Assembly (NCBI RefSeq): GCF_002307355.1
Contig: NZ_CP017481.1
Span: 248,001 to 312,000 of the forward strand
DNA: 64,000 nt
Direction of reading: 5' to 3'
DNA from: Pectobacterium polaris
GTDB taxonomy: Bacteria > Pseudomonadota > Gammaproteobacteria > Enterobacterales > Enterobacteriaceae
This document shows, one piece after another, positions 19,282 to 27,634 of this stretch. Every line of letters begins with the position of its first letter. The first letter of the stretch is position 1. The notes under the pieces are model-generated. The model saw nothing but the letters and a program-made list of their open reading frames with translations, was not told the DNA's origin and did no database searches. Made by a program: the position numbers and the translations under genes.

Positions 19282-20123
19282 TTAGCTTTTCCAGTGGCGA
19301 GATACGCCCGTCGCGCTGCCGATCAGCCAGTCAAAGGCCCGATCGGGTAACAGCCCGCGCCAAAAGATCATGGGTTTGGCACTGAAGCCAACCGCATAAC
19401 GTGTTTTTGGTCGCCGTGCGCTTACCGCACGAGCAATCGTGTCAGCAATGATTTCTGGCGGTGACAGGCGTTTGCTATTCGCTTCCCCAATCATCGATTC
19501 ACTCATTGCCACCGCCTGAGGCGCATAGGGGCCCGTGCCGGAGACGTCGCGCAGTTTATTCGCGGCGATACTCCCCCACTCGGTCTTGATACCTCCCGGC
19601 TCAACGATCACCACATCAATACCGAACGGCTTTACCTCCAGCCTCAGGCAGTCACTTATCGCTTCCAGCGCGAATTTTGTTCCGTGATACCAGCCCCCCA
19701 GCGGGGTATACATCTTGCCCCCATCGAAGAGATGTTGACGATGGTGCCCGAGCGCTGAGCACGCATGTGGGGCAGAATCAGTTGGATCAGGCGAACCGCG
19801 CCAAAGATGTTGACGTTAAACTGTTCGCGAGCCTCATCAGGTGAAACCTCTTCCAGCGCCCCGTATGAGCCATACCCCGCGTTATTGATCAGCACGTCGA
19901 TACGTCCCGATTTTTCGAGAATGTCATTAATACCAGCCTGCATAGAGGCGTCATCGGTTACGTCCATCGCCAGCGTGTGAATACCGGCATCGGCCAGATT
20001 TTTCATTCTGTCGACGCGGCGAGCGGCAGCGTATACAGTGTGGCCCAGCGCTTTTAATCTGAGAGCAGTTGCCTGCCCGATTCCAGAAGAAGCCCCTGTG
20101 ACTAAAGAAACTTTCGCATTCAT
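19282..20123 (-). pseudogene. SDR-family oxidoreductase, single-base frameshift
   Basis: Two frames together make one typical SDR of about 280 residues. The first (from the ATG at 20123, with AGGAA upstream) encodes LVTGASSGIGQATALRLKAL, INNAGYGSYGAL and IVNISSMG. The second continues from MYTPLGGWYHGTKFALEAIS with the YxxxK pair to LIGSATGVSRHWKS. The break falls in the run of five C (plus strand) at 19718-19722; six would restore ISSMGGKMYTPLGG. This is either a sequencing error or a recent inactivation. The enzyme would be an NADP-type SDR of unknown substrate. Confidence 0.88.
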
Positions 20124-20509
20124 ATTGGCTATTCCTGTCTTGACGTAGAGGTTGCAAGCGGCCGTTTTCAGCACCGCATGAATATGGGTGCCACTATATA
20201 AGGCCGCGTGCGCCAATCATCTAGCGCCATGCGCCATAGCACTTGCAGATTGCGCCAGCCGTATTCCGCGCGTTCGACGAACGTTCTGCGGCGCGATGGA
20301 GAGGATGAAATTGATCGTCGCGATTGGATTGCCTAAGGCAGGTTTGTGGGTGTTTTTACTGGGGATTTTTACTGGGTGCTTTTCACTGGGAATTGTTGCG
20401 GAATAGATATCGAGAGAAGATTTCACCAGCACGGCTTAACGCGTTGATTAGACGTTAATACTCACTCGCTCTAATGAACGTGTGATTTCTCCGCTTTCGG
20501 TTTAAGGCA
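20124..20509. other. intergenic region between SDR gene and AraC regulator
   Basis: These 386 bp probably hold the promoter of the SDR pair. Around 20350-20395 a short element (TTTTACTGGGG, then TTTTTACTGGG and TTTTCACTGGG) repeats about three times with 14-18 bp spacing; whether it is an AraC-type binding array or chance is unknown. No gene is seen. Confidence 0.35.
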
Positions 20510-21520
20510 TCAGTTTAACCGCATCGTCTGACGTGCATTGTCGGGCGTTTGCCCCGTCCAGCCCTGAAATGCACGATAGAACGAGTTAGGGTCTTCAAAA
20601 CCAAGAAGAAACGCGATTTCACCGCCGGACAGCGTGGAGTTAGCCAAATAATGCCGAGCCAGTTTCTCTCTGGTATGGTTAACCAGCGTCCGGAAGTTCT
20701 CGCCCTCCTCCTCTAAGCGGCGCTGTAGCGTCCGCTTGCTCATCGCCAGACGCTCAGCAACAACATCAATGGTTGCCGTGTTGCTGGGAATTAGCTCCAG
20801 CAGTAAAGCTTGCACACGCTCGGTGGTGGCTGCCGTGGCATCCAGCTCGCTCAGGCGTCGACGTAATTCAGGCTCAAATACTCGCCACATGCCTTCGTTG
20901 ACGGTCAAAAACGGGCGAAGGGCATCGGTGGCGGAGAATGTCACACTTAAGTTCGGATCGTAGTGTACTGCGACACCAAAAAATGCCTTATAGTGCGGCG
21001 CATAAGCGGCAGAAGGAAGGACTGGCAGATTAACGCGTTTGGCCTTAACCGGCTCGCGTGTCGCCAGCCGAGCCAAGCGAACCAGAAAGGCAATCTCCGC
21101 AACCTGTAATGAATGGGGTACATCGCTCTGTGCTAATAACCAATGCGGTGACACGTCCAAATCCCCATTGCTGGCAACATCAATATCCAGCCGCATAGGG
21201 AGTATCAATTGTTTGTATCTGGCAAGCCGCTGCGTGGCCTGCATCAGGTTCGCGCTACAAAGCGCCGCGAAAAGAGGAGGATCAAACAGTTCCACGCTGA
21301 CCAGTTCGATAAGTTTCAAGGGAAATAATGGATCGTCAGCCTCCGTCTCCAGACTGCGCCAAAATCGAAAGTAATCCTCCACGGAAAGCGTCTGCTCGCC
21401 ACGGGAAAAGAGGTCTTCCGGTAACCCCGCCCGGCGTAATACATGCTCAGGCCGAAAGCCAAAATCCTTTAGCAGAGTCCGCCAGCCAATATCTAAAGGA
21501 AAGCCCTGATTACGAGTCAT
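20510..21520 (-). CDS. AraC-family transcriptional regulator (Arabinose_bd type)
   Basis: The 336-residue regulator has an N-terminal effector domain of the type found in OruR/ArgR-like AraC members (about residues 15-210) and a C-terminal double helix-turn-helix with VVAERLAMSKRTLQRRLEEE (first HTH) and GGEIAFLLGFEDPNSFYRAF plus WTGQTP (second). It is likely to control the SDR genes just downstream on the same strand, though no operator is proven. Confidence 0.92.
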   Translation of the reverse strand: MTRNQGFPLDIGWRTLLKDFGFRPEHVLRRAGLPEDLFSRGEQTLSVEDYFRFWRSLETEADDPLFPLKLIELVSVELFDPPLFAALCSANLMQATQRLARYKQLILPMRLDIDVASNGDLDVSPHWLLAQSDVPHSLQVAEIAFLVRLARLATREPVKAKRVNLPVLPSAAYAPHYKAFFGVAVHYDPNLSVTFSATDALRPFLTVNEGMWRVFEPELRRRLSELDATAATTERVQALLLELIPSNTATIDVVAERLAMSKRTLQRRLEEEGENFRTLVNHTREKLARHYLANSTLSGGEIAFLLGFEDPNSFYRAFQGWTGQTPDNARQTMRLN

Positions 21521-21785
21521 TCAATCTCCATTGTCGCGTGAGAAGCAGACTTACACGTTAACCCTACTGAAATGAGTATATGCCAACGCGCAATGCTGGA
21601 TATATGCAAAGTGCGCCAAAAAACCGGCAAGTTATGTCATTTCATGTATCGGGCTATAGGGAGTGAAAATTGGTCTGGTTCTCTCTCAATAAGTGGATGG
21701 GCACATCCGTCTATTTGGTTGCTATTTTATTCCGGTACATATCAGCCTGATTGCCAGCACTTATCCACGATAATAGGAAAATAAA
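21521..21785. other. intergenic, nothing certain
   Basis: This region separates the AraC regulator from the divergent acetyltransferase gene. A plus-strand open frame here (about 70 codons) lacks a Shine-Dalgarno site and resembles no protein, so no gene is called. Confidence 0.3.
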
Positions 21786-22244
21786 ATGATGAATACAGAA
21801 CAAGAAATTATTGTTAATCCCGTTGAGCCAGAAGATCACGCGCAGTGGCTGCCCTATTGGAAGAGTTATCAGGAATTCTATAAGGTGCAGCTTTCCGATG
21901 AGGTCACGGAAGCCACCTGGAGCCGCTTTTTTAAAGCCGATATCCCTGTTTATTGCGCGGTAGCGAGAGAAGGATTACATATTGTGGGCTTCGTGCACTT
22001 TGTTTTTCACGATTCCACCTGGGGAGTAAACTCTTATTGTTACTTAGAAGATCTGTTTGTTGCTCCGACCGCTCGCGGTAAACACGTCGGGAAAAAACTG
22101 ATTGAATACGTGAGAGAACAGGCACAGGAAAAAAGCTGCGATCGACTGTATTGGCATACTCAGGAAACCAATAAAACAGCCCAGCGACTTTATGATTGGG
22201 TGGCGGAAAAACCGGGCGTTATAGAATACAGAATGCCGCTTTAA
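21786..22244 (+). CDS. GNAT-family N-acetyltransferase
   Basis: The 152-residue protein has the GNAT core: IVGFVHFVFHD (beta-3/4), YLEDLFVAPTARGKHVGKKL with the acetyl-CoA pyrophosphate loop (RGKHVG), and a C-terminal WHTQETNKTAQRLYDWV typical of small-molecule or protein acetyltransferases. The substrate is unknown. AGGAAA precedes two consecutive ATG codons; either may be used. Confidence 0.9.
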   Translation: MMNTEQEIIVNPVEPEDHAQWLPYWKSYQEFYKVQLSDEVTEATWSRFFKADIPVYCAVAREGLHIVGFVHFVFHDSTWGVNSYCYLEDLFVAPTARGKHVGKKLIEYVREQAQEKSCDRLYWHTQETNKTAQRLYDWVAEKPGVIEYRMPL

Positions 22245-22279
22245 CTATAGTACTTATGCAGAAACTATAGTGCTTATGC
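22243..22279 (+). repeat. 17-bp tandem duplication
   Basis: AACTATAGTACTTATGC (22243-22259) recurs at 22263-22279 with one change, spacing 20 bp. It begins at the GNAT stop codon and looks like a local duplication. Downstream GCGGGG/CCCCGC could pair as a loose terminator stem. Confidence 0.5.
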
Positions 22280-22312
22280 GGGGTGAAACGTCCCTGTAAA
22301 TAACGCCCCGCC

Positions 22313-23350
22313 CTACCCCACCCGCCGCACCGATTCTCTGAGCACTACCTGTCCGGCCAGCTCGGTGCGCTGGGCGATGCCGAGCGCCTGTGCAGGCGTC
22401 ATTTGCTGCGCCAGCAGCTGTAGAGCCGCGCGGGCGATGGTCTCAAACGGCAGATGTACCGTGGTGAGCGAAACTGGCAGCATATCAAACGGCAGGATGT
22501 CGTCCATACCCATGACGGAAATGTCCTCTGGCACCCGCAGCCCATGCTGATACAGCGCATCGATCACGCCGATGGCCTGATTATCCGCCGCACAGAAAAT
22601 CGCGGTGACGCCCAGTCTGTCAGGGTTAGCCGTCAGCCAGCGCAGCAGCGCATCACGCGCCGTGCGCGGATGGAAATCCGGCAGCGAGAGGATCAGATCC
22701 TCATCGACCGCAATCCCCGCCTGCATGAGCGCATCCCGATAGCCGCGCTCACGTTGTTTGATCGTCATGCGTGACGTCCAGGTCAGGTGCAGGATCCGCG
22801 TATGCCCTTGCTCGATCAGGTAACGCACGCCCGCCGCCGCCGCATAGTGGTTGGCTGGCGTGACGCTGCTCAAGCGCATTGAGGGATCTTCACCGTTGAT
22901 CAACACCGCCGGAATGCCGCTTTCTGCCACAGCGTTCAGCAGCGTCGGGTGATCGTCATTCACAATCAGAATGCCGCTCTCTTTTCCACCCTGAAGTTCA
23001 CGCAATAGCTGCTGTTCGTTAATGGTATCGTGCTCCCCCAGAAACGGACGCAGTTGGATATTGCGTTGCAGACAGAGCGTTTTCAGAGCGTTAATCAGCG
23101 TCAGCGACACCAGATTGTACTCACTCTCCAGCATCAGATTGCGCGGCGTCGCCAGCAGAATGTGGCGCAGCGGTTCCGTCTGCGCGACGGTCGCTTTAGC
23201 CACTTTATGCAGCGGATAGCCCTGCTCGGTGGCAATCGCCATAATGTGCTGCCTGACTTTGGCGCTGATCGGTGCCGTCCCGTTCAACGCGCGGGACACC
23301 GTGCTGATGGAAACCCCCGCGCGGTCAGCAATATCCTTGAGTGTCGCCAT
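22313..23350 (-). CDS. LacI-family transcriptional regulator
   Basis: The 345-residue repressor has the LacI helix-turn-helix MATLKDIADRAGVSISTVSR with hinge region NGTAPISAKVRQHI, then a periplasmic-binding-like ligand domain (GILIVNDDHP, VTAIFCAADNQAIGV, VMGMDDI). The start at 23350 was preferred over an upstream start because it gives the exact family N terminus. The ATG overlaps the permease stop as TAATG, so it is the last gene of the minus-strand transport operon and likely autoregulates it with the palindromes near 30.2 and 30.4 kb. Confidence 0.95.
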   Translation of the reverse strand: MATLKDIADRAGVSISTVSRALNGTAPISAKVRQHIMAIATEQGYPLHKVAKATVAQTEPLRHILLATPRNLMLESEYNLVSLTLINALKTLCLQRNIQLRPFLGEHDTINEQQLLRELQGGKESGILIVNDDHPTLLNAVAESGIPAVLINGEDPSMRLSSVTPANHYAAAAGVRYLIEQGHTRILHLTWTSRMTIKQRERGYRDALMQAGIAVDEDLILSLPDFHPRTARDALLRWLTANPDRLGVTAIFCAADNQAIGVIDALYQHGLRVPEDISVMGMDDILPFDMLPVSLTTVHLPFETIARAALQLLAQQMTPAQALGIAQRTELAGQVVLRESVRRVG

Positions 23351-24402
23351 TATTTCATCCCCGTGTTGGCAATCCCCGTCGTGATGTATTTTTGCAGGAA
23401 GACGAACACCGCCGTCACCGGCAGAAGCGAGAGCATCGTCATCGCCAGTATATAATGCCACTGCACCGAGAACTGCCCCTGAAACGCATTCAGACCGATT
23501 TGCAGCGTAAAATTATCCTGACTGGAGAGGACGATCAGCGGCCAGAGGAAATCGTTCCAGCGCCAGATCACCGAGAAGATCGCCAGCACCGCCAGCGCGG
23601 GGGCGGTTAACGGCAGGATGATCTTCCAGTAAATACGGAACTCGCTGGCGGCATCGATACGCGCCGCCTCGATCAGTTCATCAGGGATCGTCAGCATGTA
23701 TTGCCGCAGCAGGAATACGCCAGTTGGCGTCGCCACCGTGGGAATAATCACGCCCCACAGGTTATCGCCCATGTTCAGGCCAATCACCACCAGGAACGTC
23801 GGCACCATCACCACCGACAGCGGAATCATCATCGTGGAGAGAAACAGCGTCAGCACCGTCCCGCGCCCGCGAAACTCGTATTTCGACAGCGCAAACGCCG
23901 CCATCGAACTGAGCAACAGGGTCAGCAGCGTTGCCATCACCGTCACAAACACGGTGTTCTTCAGGTAGGTGGCAAAGTGGAACTTCGTTATCGGCGTCGT
24001 GTAGTTCTCCGTCTCCAGATGCAAGGCCTTCATCGGCACCAGATCTTTCGTCGATACACGCACCACTTCACTCGGCGCATCCGGGTTCACCAGCTGTGCA
24101 ATCAGGCCGATGCGCCGCACCAGCGCCATGGTTTTCGCTTCGCCGTCGTCCTGCTTAACCTGCCACAGCTCCAGCGGTTTCGGGTACTCCGGCAGCGTGA
24201 TGGTATCCGCCGCCTGCGGCAGAAAGCTGGGCGGAAAGCGGTTGATCTCTGCGGGCGTTTTGAACGACGACATCGCCGCCCACATCACCGGAATCATCAC
24301 CAGCAGCGTACCCACCACCAGCCAGACCCAGCTCATGATATCCGTTATGTGAATGCGCCCCGGATGACGGGTACGGGTGAGAAATGCGATTATTTTCATC
24401 AT
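23350..24402 (-). CDS. carbohydrate ABC transporter permease (MalG type)
   Basis: The 350-residue membrane protein is the second permease of a CUT1-type sugar importer. TM1 is near residues 22-48, and the remaining helices begin around residue 150. The EAA cytoplasmic loop EAARIDAASEFRIYWKIILP contacts the ATPase. A hydrophilic insert of about 90 residues sits between TM1 and TM2, making it longer than the usual roughly 280 residues. Two adjacent ATG codons follow GGGAG; the second may be better spaced. Confidence 0.93.
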   Translation of the reverse strand: MMKIIAFLTRTRHPGRIHITDIMSWVWLVVGTLLVMIPVMWAAMSSFKTPAEINRFPPSFLPQAADTITLPEYPKPLELWQVKQDDGEAKTMALVRRIGLIAQLVNPDAPSEVVRVSTKDLVPMKALHLETENYTTPITKFHFATYLKNTVFVTVMATLLTLLLSSMAAFALSKYEFRGRGTVLTLFLSTMMIPLSVVMVPTFLVVIGLNMGDNLWGVIIPTVATPTGVFLLRQYMLTIPDELIEAARIDAASEFRIYWKIILPLTAPALAVLAIFSVIWRWNDFLWPLIVLSSQDNFTLQIGLNAFQGQFSVQWHYILAMTMLSLLPVTAVFVFLQKYITTGIANTGMK

Positions 24403-24410
24403 GGCTCCCG

Positions 24411-25409
24411 TTATTTTTTCCCTTCCAGCCGACGCGTCAGCAGGAACTGCAACGCCGTCAGGATCATCAGCACCACGCCCATCAGCACCGAGGCCGCCGA
24501 AGCCAGCCCGTAGAGTGACGCGTTTGACGAAAAGGCCGTCTGGTAGATGTACTGCACGATAAAGCTGTTGGCCGTGCCGGGGCCGCCGCCGTTGGTCAGC
24601 ACCCAGGCTTCATCGAAGATTTGCACGCTGTTGATGGTCAGCAAAATCACCACCACCAAAATGTTCGGTGCCAACAGCGGTAGCGTCAGGCGATAGAAAC
24701 CGCGCCAGCGCGAGGTACCGTCCACCGCCGCCGCCTCATAAATATCACGCGGGATCGCCTGCAATCCGGCCAGCAGGATCAGGGTATAAAACCCGACGTG
24801 AAACCAAACGGAGACAAACACCACCCAAAAGCGCGAAAACGTCGGGTCGAGCAGGAAGGTAATCGGCTGCCCGCCCAGTGACGACAGCACCAGATTCAGC
24901 AGGCCATTGCGGTTAAGGAACCACTGCCAGATCAGCCCCACCACCACCGGCGACAGCAGCACCGGATAGAAGAACATGGCGCGGAAAAAGCCACGGGCGA
25001 TAATCTTGCGGTTGAGGATCAGCGCCGTCACCAATGCCACTAGCAGCGTGCAGAGCACGTTGAAAAAGGTGAACGACACCGTGTTGTAGACGCCGGTCCA
25101 GAACAGATCCTGTTCACAGGTCGATGGCTCAGCGTAATTGCCGCAGCTCAGCAATGTGGAAAAGTTATCCACGCCGACGTAAGGGCGCTCCCACAGCAGG
25201 ATATTGGTGCCGCCGGTAAAGGCGTAGCACACCGCCAGCAGAATCGGAATAAAGACAAAAACGGCGAACAGCAGCATATTCGGCGCGATAAAAAACCACG
25301 GCATCACTTTGCGACCACCGAGTTTTTGTAGCAGATTCACCGCTTTTTCCACTGGCGTTACCAGCTTATCGATCAGCGATCCTGCGGGCAGTAAGGCAAT
25401 CTTTTTCAT
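24411..25409 (-). CDS. carbohydrate ABC transporter permease (MalF/UgpA type)
   Basis: The 332-residue permease has a cytoplasmic N terminus, TM1 near residues 38-62 (WFFIAPNMLLFAVFVFIP) and a set of five more helices. The EAA loop IYEAAAVDGTSRWRGFYRLT is typical. A loop with CGNYAEPSTCEQDLF between TM1 and TM2 has two cysteines that could form a periplasmic disulfide. It pairs with the MalG-type permease 8 bp downstream. Confidence 0.93.
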   Translation of the reverse strand: MKKIALLPAGSLIDKLVTPVEKAVNLLQKLGGRKVMPWFFIAPNMLLFAVFVFIPILLAVCYAFTGGTNILLWERPYVGVDNFSTLLSCGNYAEPSTCEQDLFWTGVYNTVSFTFFNVLCTLLVALVTALILNRKIIARGFFRAMFFYPVLLSPVVVGLIWQWFLNRNGLLNLVLSSLGGQPITFLLDPTFSRFWVVFVSVWFHVGFYTLILLAGLQAIPRDIYEAAAVDGTSRWRGFYRLTLPLLAPNILVVVILLTINSVQIFDEAWVLTNGGGPGTANSFIVQYIYQTAFSSNASLYGLASAASVLMGVVLMILTALQFLLTRRLEGKK

Positions 25410-25432
25410 GTCGTCCTCTCCCGTCGCGATAA

Positions 25433-26524
25433 TTAGTGCTCGGTACAGCGCGGCAATGTGTCATCCGTTTTGCCGTCGAACAGATGGCAATACGTCGGCG
25501 GGAAGCGGACGAACACCGATTCACCCGCGGCGAACTCACGGTGCTGCGCCAGATGGACGATCATCTCATCGTCAATACCGCTCATTCGCCCGTAGATAAA
25601 GGTCTCATGCCCCATCATCTCGCAGCGATCGACGCACAGTGCCATTCCCTCGCCGTCCTCTACCAGCTCGCAGTGTGAAGGACGAATGCCGAGCGTGACG
25701 TTCTGCCCGACGGTGCCGATAAACGGCAGCACCAGACGATTGCCGGACGGGCACTGCACTTCAACCCCGTCCGCGCAGGTGGCGACAATCTGCGCCGGGA
25801 ACATATTCATACGCGGTGAACCAATGAAGCCCGCGACAAATTTGTTTTTCGGCCGATTGAACAGCTCCAGCGGCGTGCCAACCTGCTCGATGCGGCCGGC
25901 ATTCAGTACCACAATGCGCTGCGCCATCGTCATCGCTTCCACCTGATCGTGAGTCACGTAAATCATGGTGGTGCGTAGCTTCTGGTGTAGACGAGACAGC
26001 TCGCCGCGCGTCTGCACGCGCAGCTTGGCATCCAAATTGGAGAGCGGTTCATCAAACAGGAACAGGTCGGGTTCACGCACGATAGCGCGACCAATGGCCA
26101 CGCGCTGCTGCTGCCCACCCGACAGCGCACGTGGTCGGCGATCCAGATACGGTTCCAGCCCCAACATGCGGGCGGCTTCATCAATACGGCGGGCGATTTC
26201 GTCTTTGGGGAAGTGCAGGTTCTCCAGCCCGAACGCGAGGTTCTTGCGCACCGAGAGGTGCGGATAGAGCGCGTAAGACTGGAACACCATCGCAATCTTG
26301 CGCTCCGCTGGGGTGAGATCGTTCACTTTACGGTTGTCGATCCACAGCTCGCCACTGCTGATCTCTTCCAGCCCGGCAATCATGCGCAGCAGCGTGGATT
26401 TTCCGCAGCCCGACGGGCCGACAAAGACCATGAACTCGCCATCATGAATCGTTAAGTCCACGCCTTTGATGATGCTCACCGCACCATAATTTTTGTGGAC
26501 GTTCTTTAGTTCCAGACTCGCCAT
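25433..26524 (-). CDS. sugar ABC transporter ATP-binding protein (UgpC/MalK type)
   Basis: The 363-residue ATPase has Walker [22 protein letters not shown] loop [15 protein letters not shown], signature [17 protein letters not shown], Walker [13 protein letters not shown], the switch histidine in [12 protein letters not shown], and a C-terminal MalK-type OB regulatory domain ([13 protein letters not shown]). MASLEL at 26524 was chosen because GAGGG lies 7 nt upstream. It energises the two permeases downstream. Confidence 0.95.
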   Translation of the reverse strand: MASLELKNVHKNYGAVSIIKGVDLTIHDGEFMVFVGPSGCGKSTLLRMIAGLEEISSGELWIDNRKVNDLTPAERKIAMVFQSYALYPHLSVRKNLAFGLENLHFPKDEIARRIDEAARMLGLEPYLDRRPRALSGGQQQRVAIGRAIVREPDLFLFDEPLSNLDAKLRVQTRGELSRLHQKLRTTMIYVTHDQVEAMTMAQRIVVLNAGRIEQVGTPLELFNRPKNKFVAGFIGSPRMNMFPAQIVATCADGVEVQCPSGNRLVLPFIGTVGQNVTLGIRPSHCELVEDGEGMALCVDRCEMMGHETFIYGRMSGIDDEMIVHLAQHREFAAGESVFVRFPPTYCHLFDGKTDDTLPRCTEH

Positions 26525-26526
26525 TG

Positions 26527-27633
26527 TCAGCCCTCGCAAACAGAATCTAACTGTGCCAATAACATCAGCATGACCAGCGCCTGCCCGTAAGGCACGGCGA
26601 CATTGGGAATATCGCGATAGAACTGTAAGTCGTGTCCCATCGCCGTGCCGTCCGAGACACCCTGCACCACGCCCTGTGCGTCAATCTGCGCCACCACGGC
26701 GGCATAGCCTTTTTCCAGTACGTCCTGCGGGAAATCGTGCAGCATGCCCAATCGACGTGCCGTCAAAATCCCGGCGATAAATCCGGCGCTGGCAGACGTT
26801 TCAAGCGGCGAATCCGGGTCATCCAGCAGCGTGTGCCACAGGCCGGAATCGTGCTGGCAGCGTGCCAGCGTTGTCGTTTGCTGTTCCAGAATCGCCTCCA
26901 GCGTGCGCAGCACTGGCGCGGACAGCTGATCCTCCGCCAGCACCCGCATTTCCGGCAGCACCAGCGTGATCCAGGCGTTGCCGCGCCCCCAGAACGCATT
27001 CGCATAGTGATGACGGCCGACGAACGTCCAGCCGTGATACCACAGCCCGCTGCGCACATCAGCCAGATAGCGCGCGTGCGTGACGAGCTGATATTCCGCC
27101 TCTTCGATCAGATCGCGGCGGGAGAGTAATTTCCCTGCGACCACCAGAAACAGACCCGCCATAAACAGCGTGTCGTCCCACAGTTGTCCGGTATTCGGCC
27201 GCTCTTTCACCGTGTGCTGGAAACCGCCGTCCTCGGTTTTCGGCAGCGAATGCAGCAGCCAGTCAGCCCAGTCGCTCACAGTTTCACGCCACTGCGCAGG
27301 GGCATCTGGCTTGTCCTGACACAGCAAGGCCAGCACCAGCATCGGCGCCGTCGAGTTGATCTGGCGCGGCGGCAGCCCAGCATCCAGCTTTTGCTGATAC
27401 CAGTTCGCCAGCGTCGTCAGCATGGTGTCGTCCTGCGTCAAATGCGCCAGTTTCCAGAAACCATACAGCCCGACGCCCACTTCCCAGTCCCACTCTTCGA
27501 ATTGAATCGTCAGTCCGGCGTCCAGCGCATCGTCCTGCGTCACGCTGTCGATCGCTTTCAGGCGGCAAAATGCCCGCGCCACCTGCGCCAGCAGCGCTTC
27601 AGTTTGTTGTCGGTTAAGTGAACCTGTCTGCAT
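26527..27633 (-). CDS. glycoside hydrolase, family 88/105 type
   Basis: The 368-residue protein has the (alpha/alpha)6-barrel layout of unsaturated glucuronyl and rhamnogalacturonyl hydrolases (GH88/GH105). Recognisable parts are [16 protein letters not shown], the catalytic Asp region [33 protein letters not shown] and [17 protein letters not shown]. These enzymes open unsaturated uronic acids left by pectate or rhamnogalacturonan lyases. There is no signal peptide, so it acts on imported oligomers. Its ATG is one base beyond the TGA of the preceding gene, implying tight coupling. Confidence 0.85.
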   Translation of the reverse strand: MQTGSLNRQQTEALLAQVARAFCRLKAIDSVTQDDALDAGLTIQFEEWDWEVGVGLYGFWKLAHLTQDDTMLTTLANWYQQKLDAGLPPRQINSTAPMLVLALLCQDKPDAPAQWRETVSDWADWLLHSLPKTEDGGFQHTVKERPNTGQLWDDTLFMAGLFLVVAGKLLSRRDLIEEAEYQLVTHARYLADVRSGLWYHGWTFVGRHHYANAFWGRGNAWITLVLPEMRVLAEDQLSAPVLRTLEAILEQQTTTLARCQHDSGLWHTLLDDPDSPLETSASAGFIAGILTARRLGMLHDFPQDVLEKGYAAVVAQIDAQGVVQGVSDGTAMGHDLQFYRDIPNVAVPYGQALVMLMLLAQLDSVCEG

Positions 27634-27634
27634 G

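Noticed and set aside
20340..20400. TTTTTACTGGG repeats upstream of the SDR pair
   Set aside because: Three imperfect short copies are suggestive of an AraC-type array but are too few and variable to call a regulatory site.
21572..21784. Plus-strand 70-codon frame upstream of the GNAT gene
   Set aside because: It lacks a ribosome-binding site and shows no recognisable protein features; the region is better read as the promoter.
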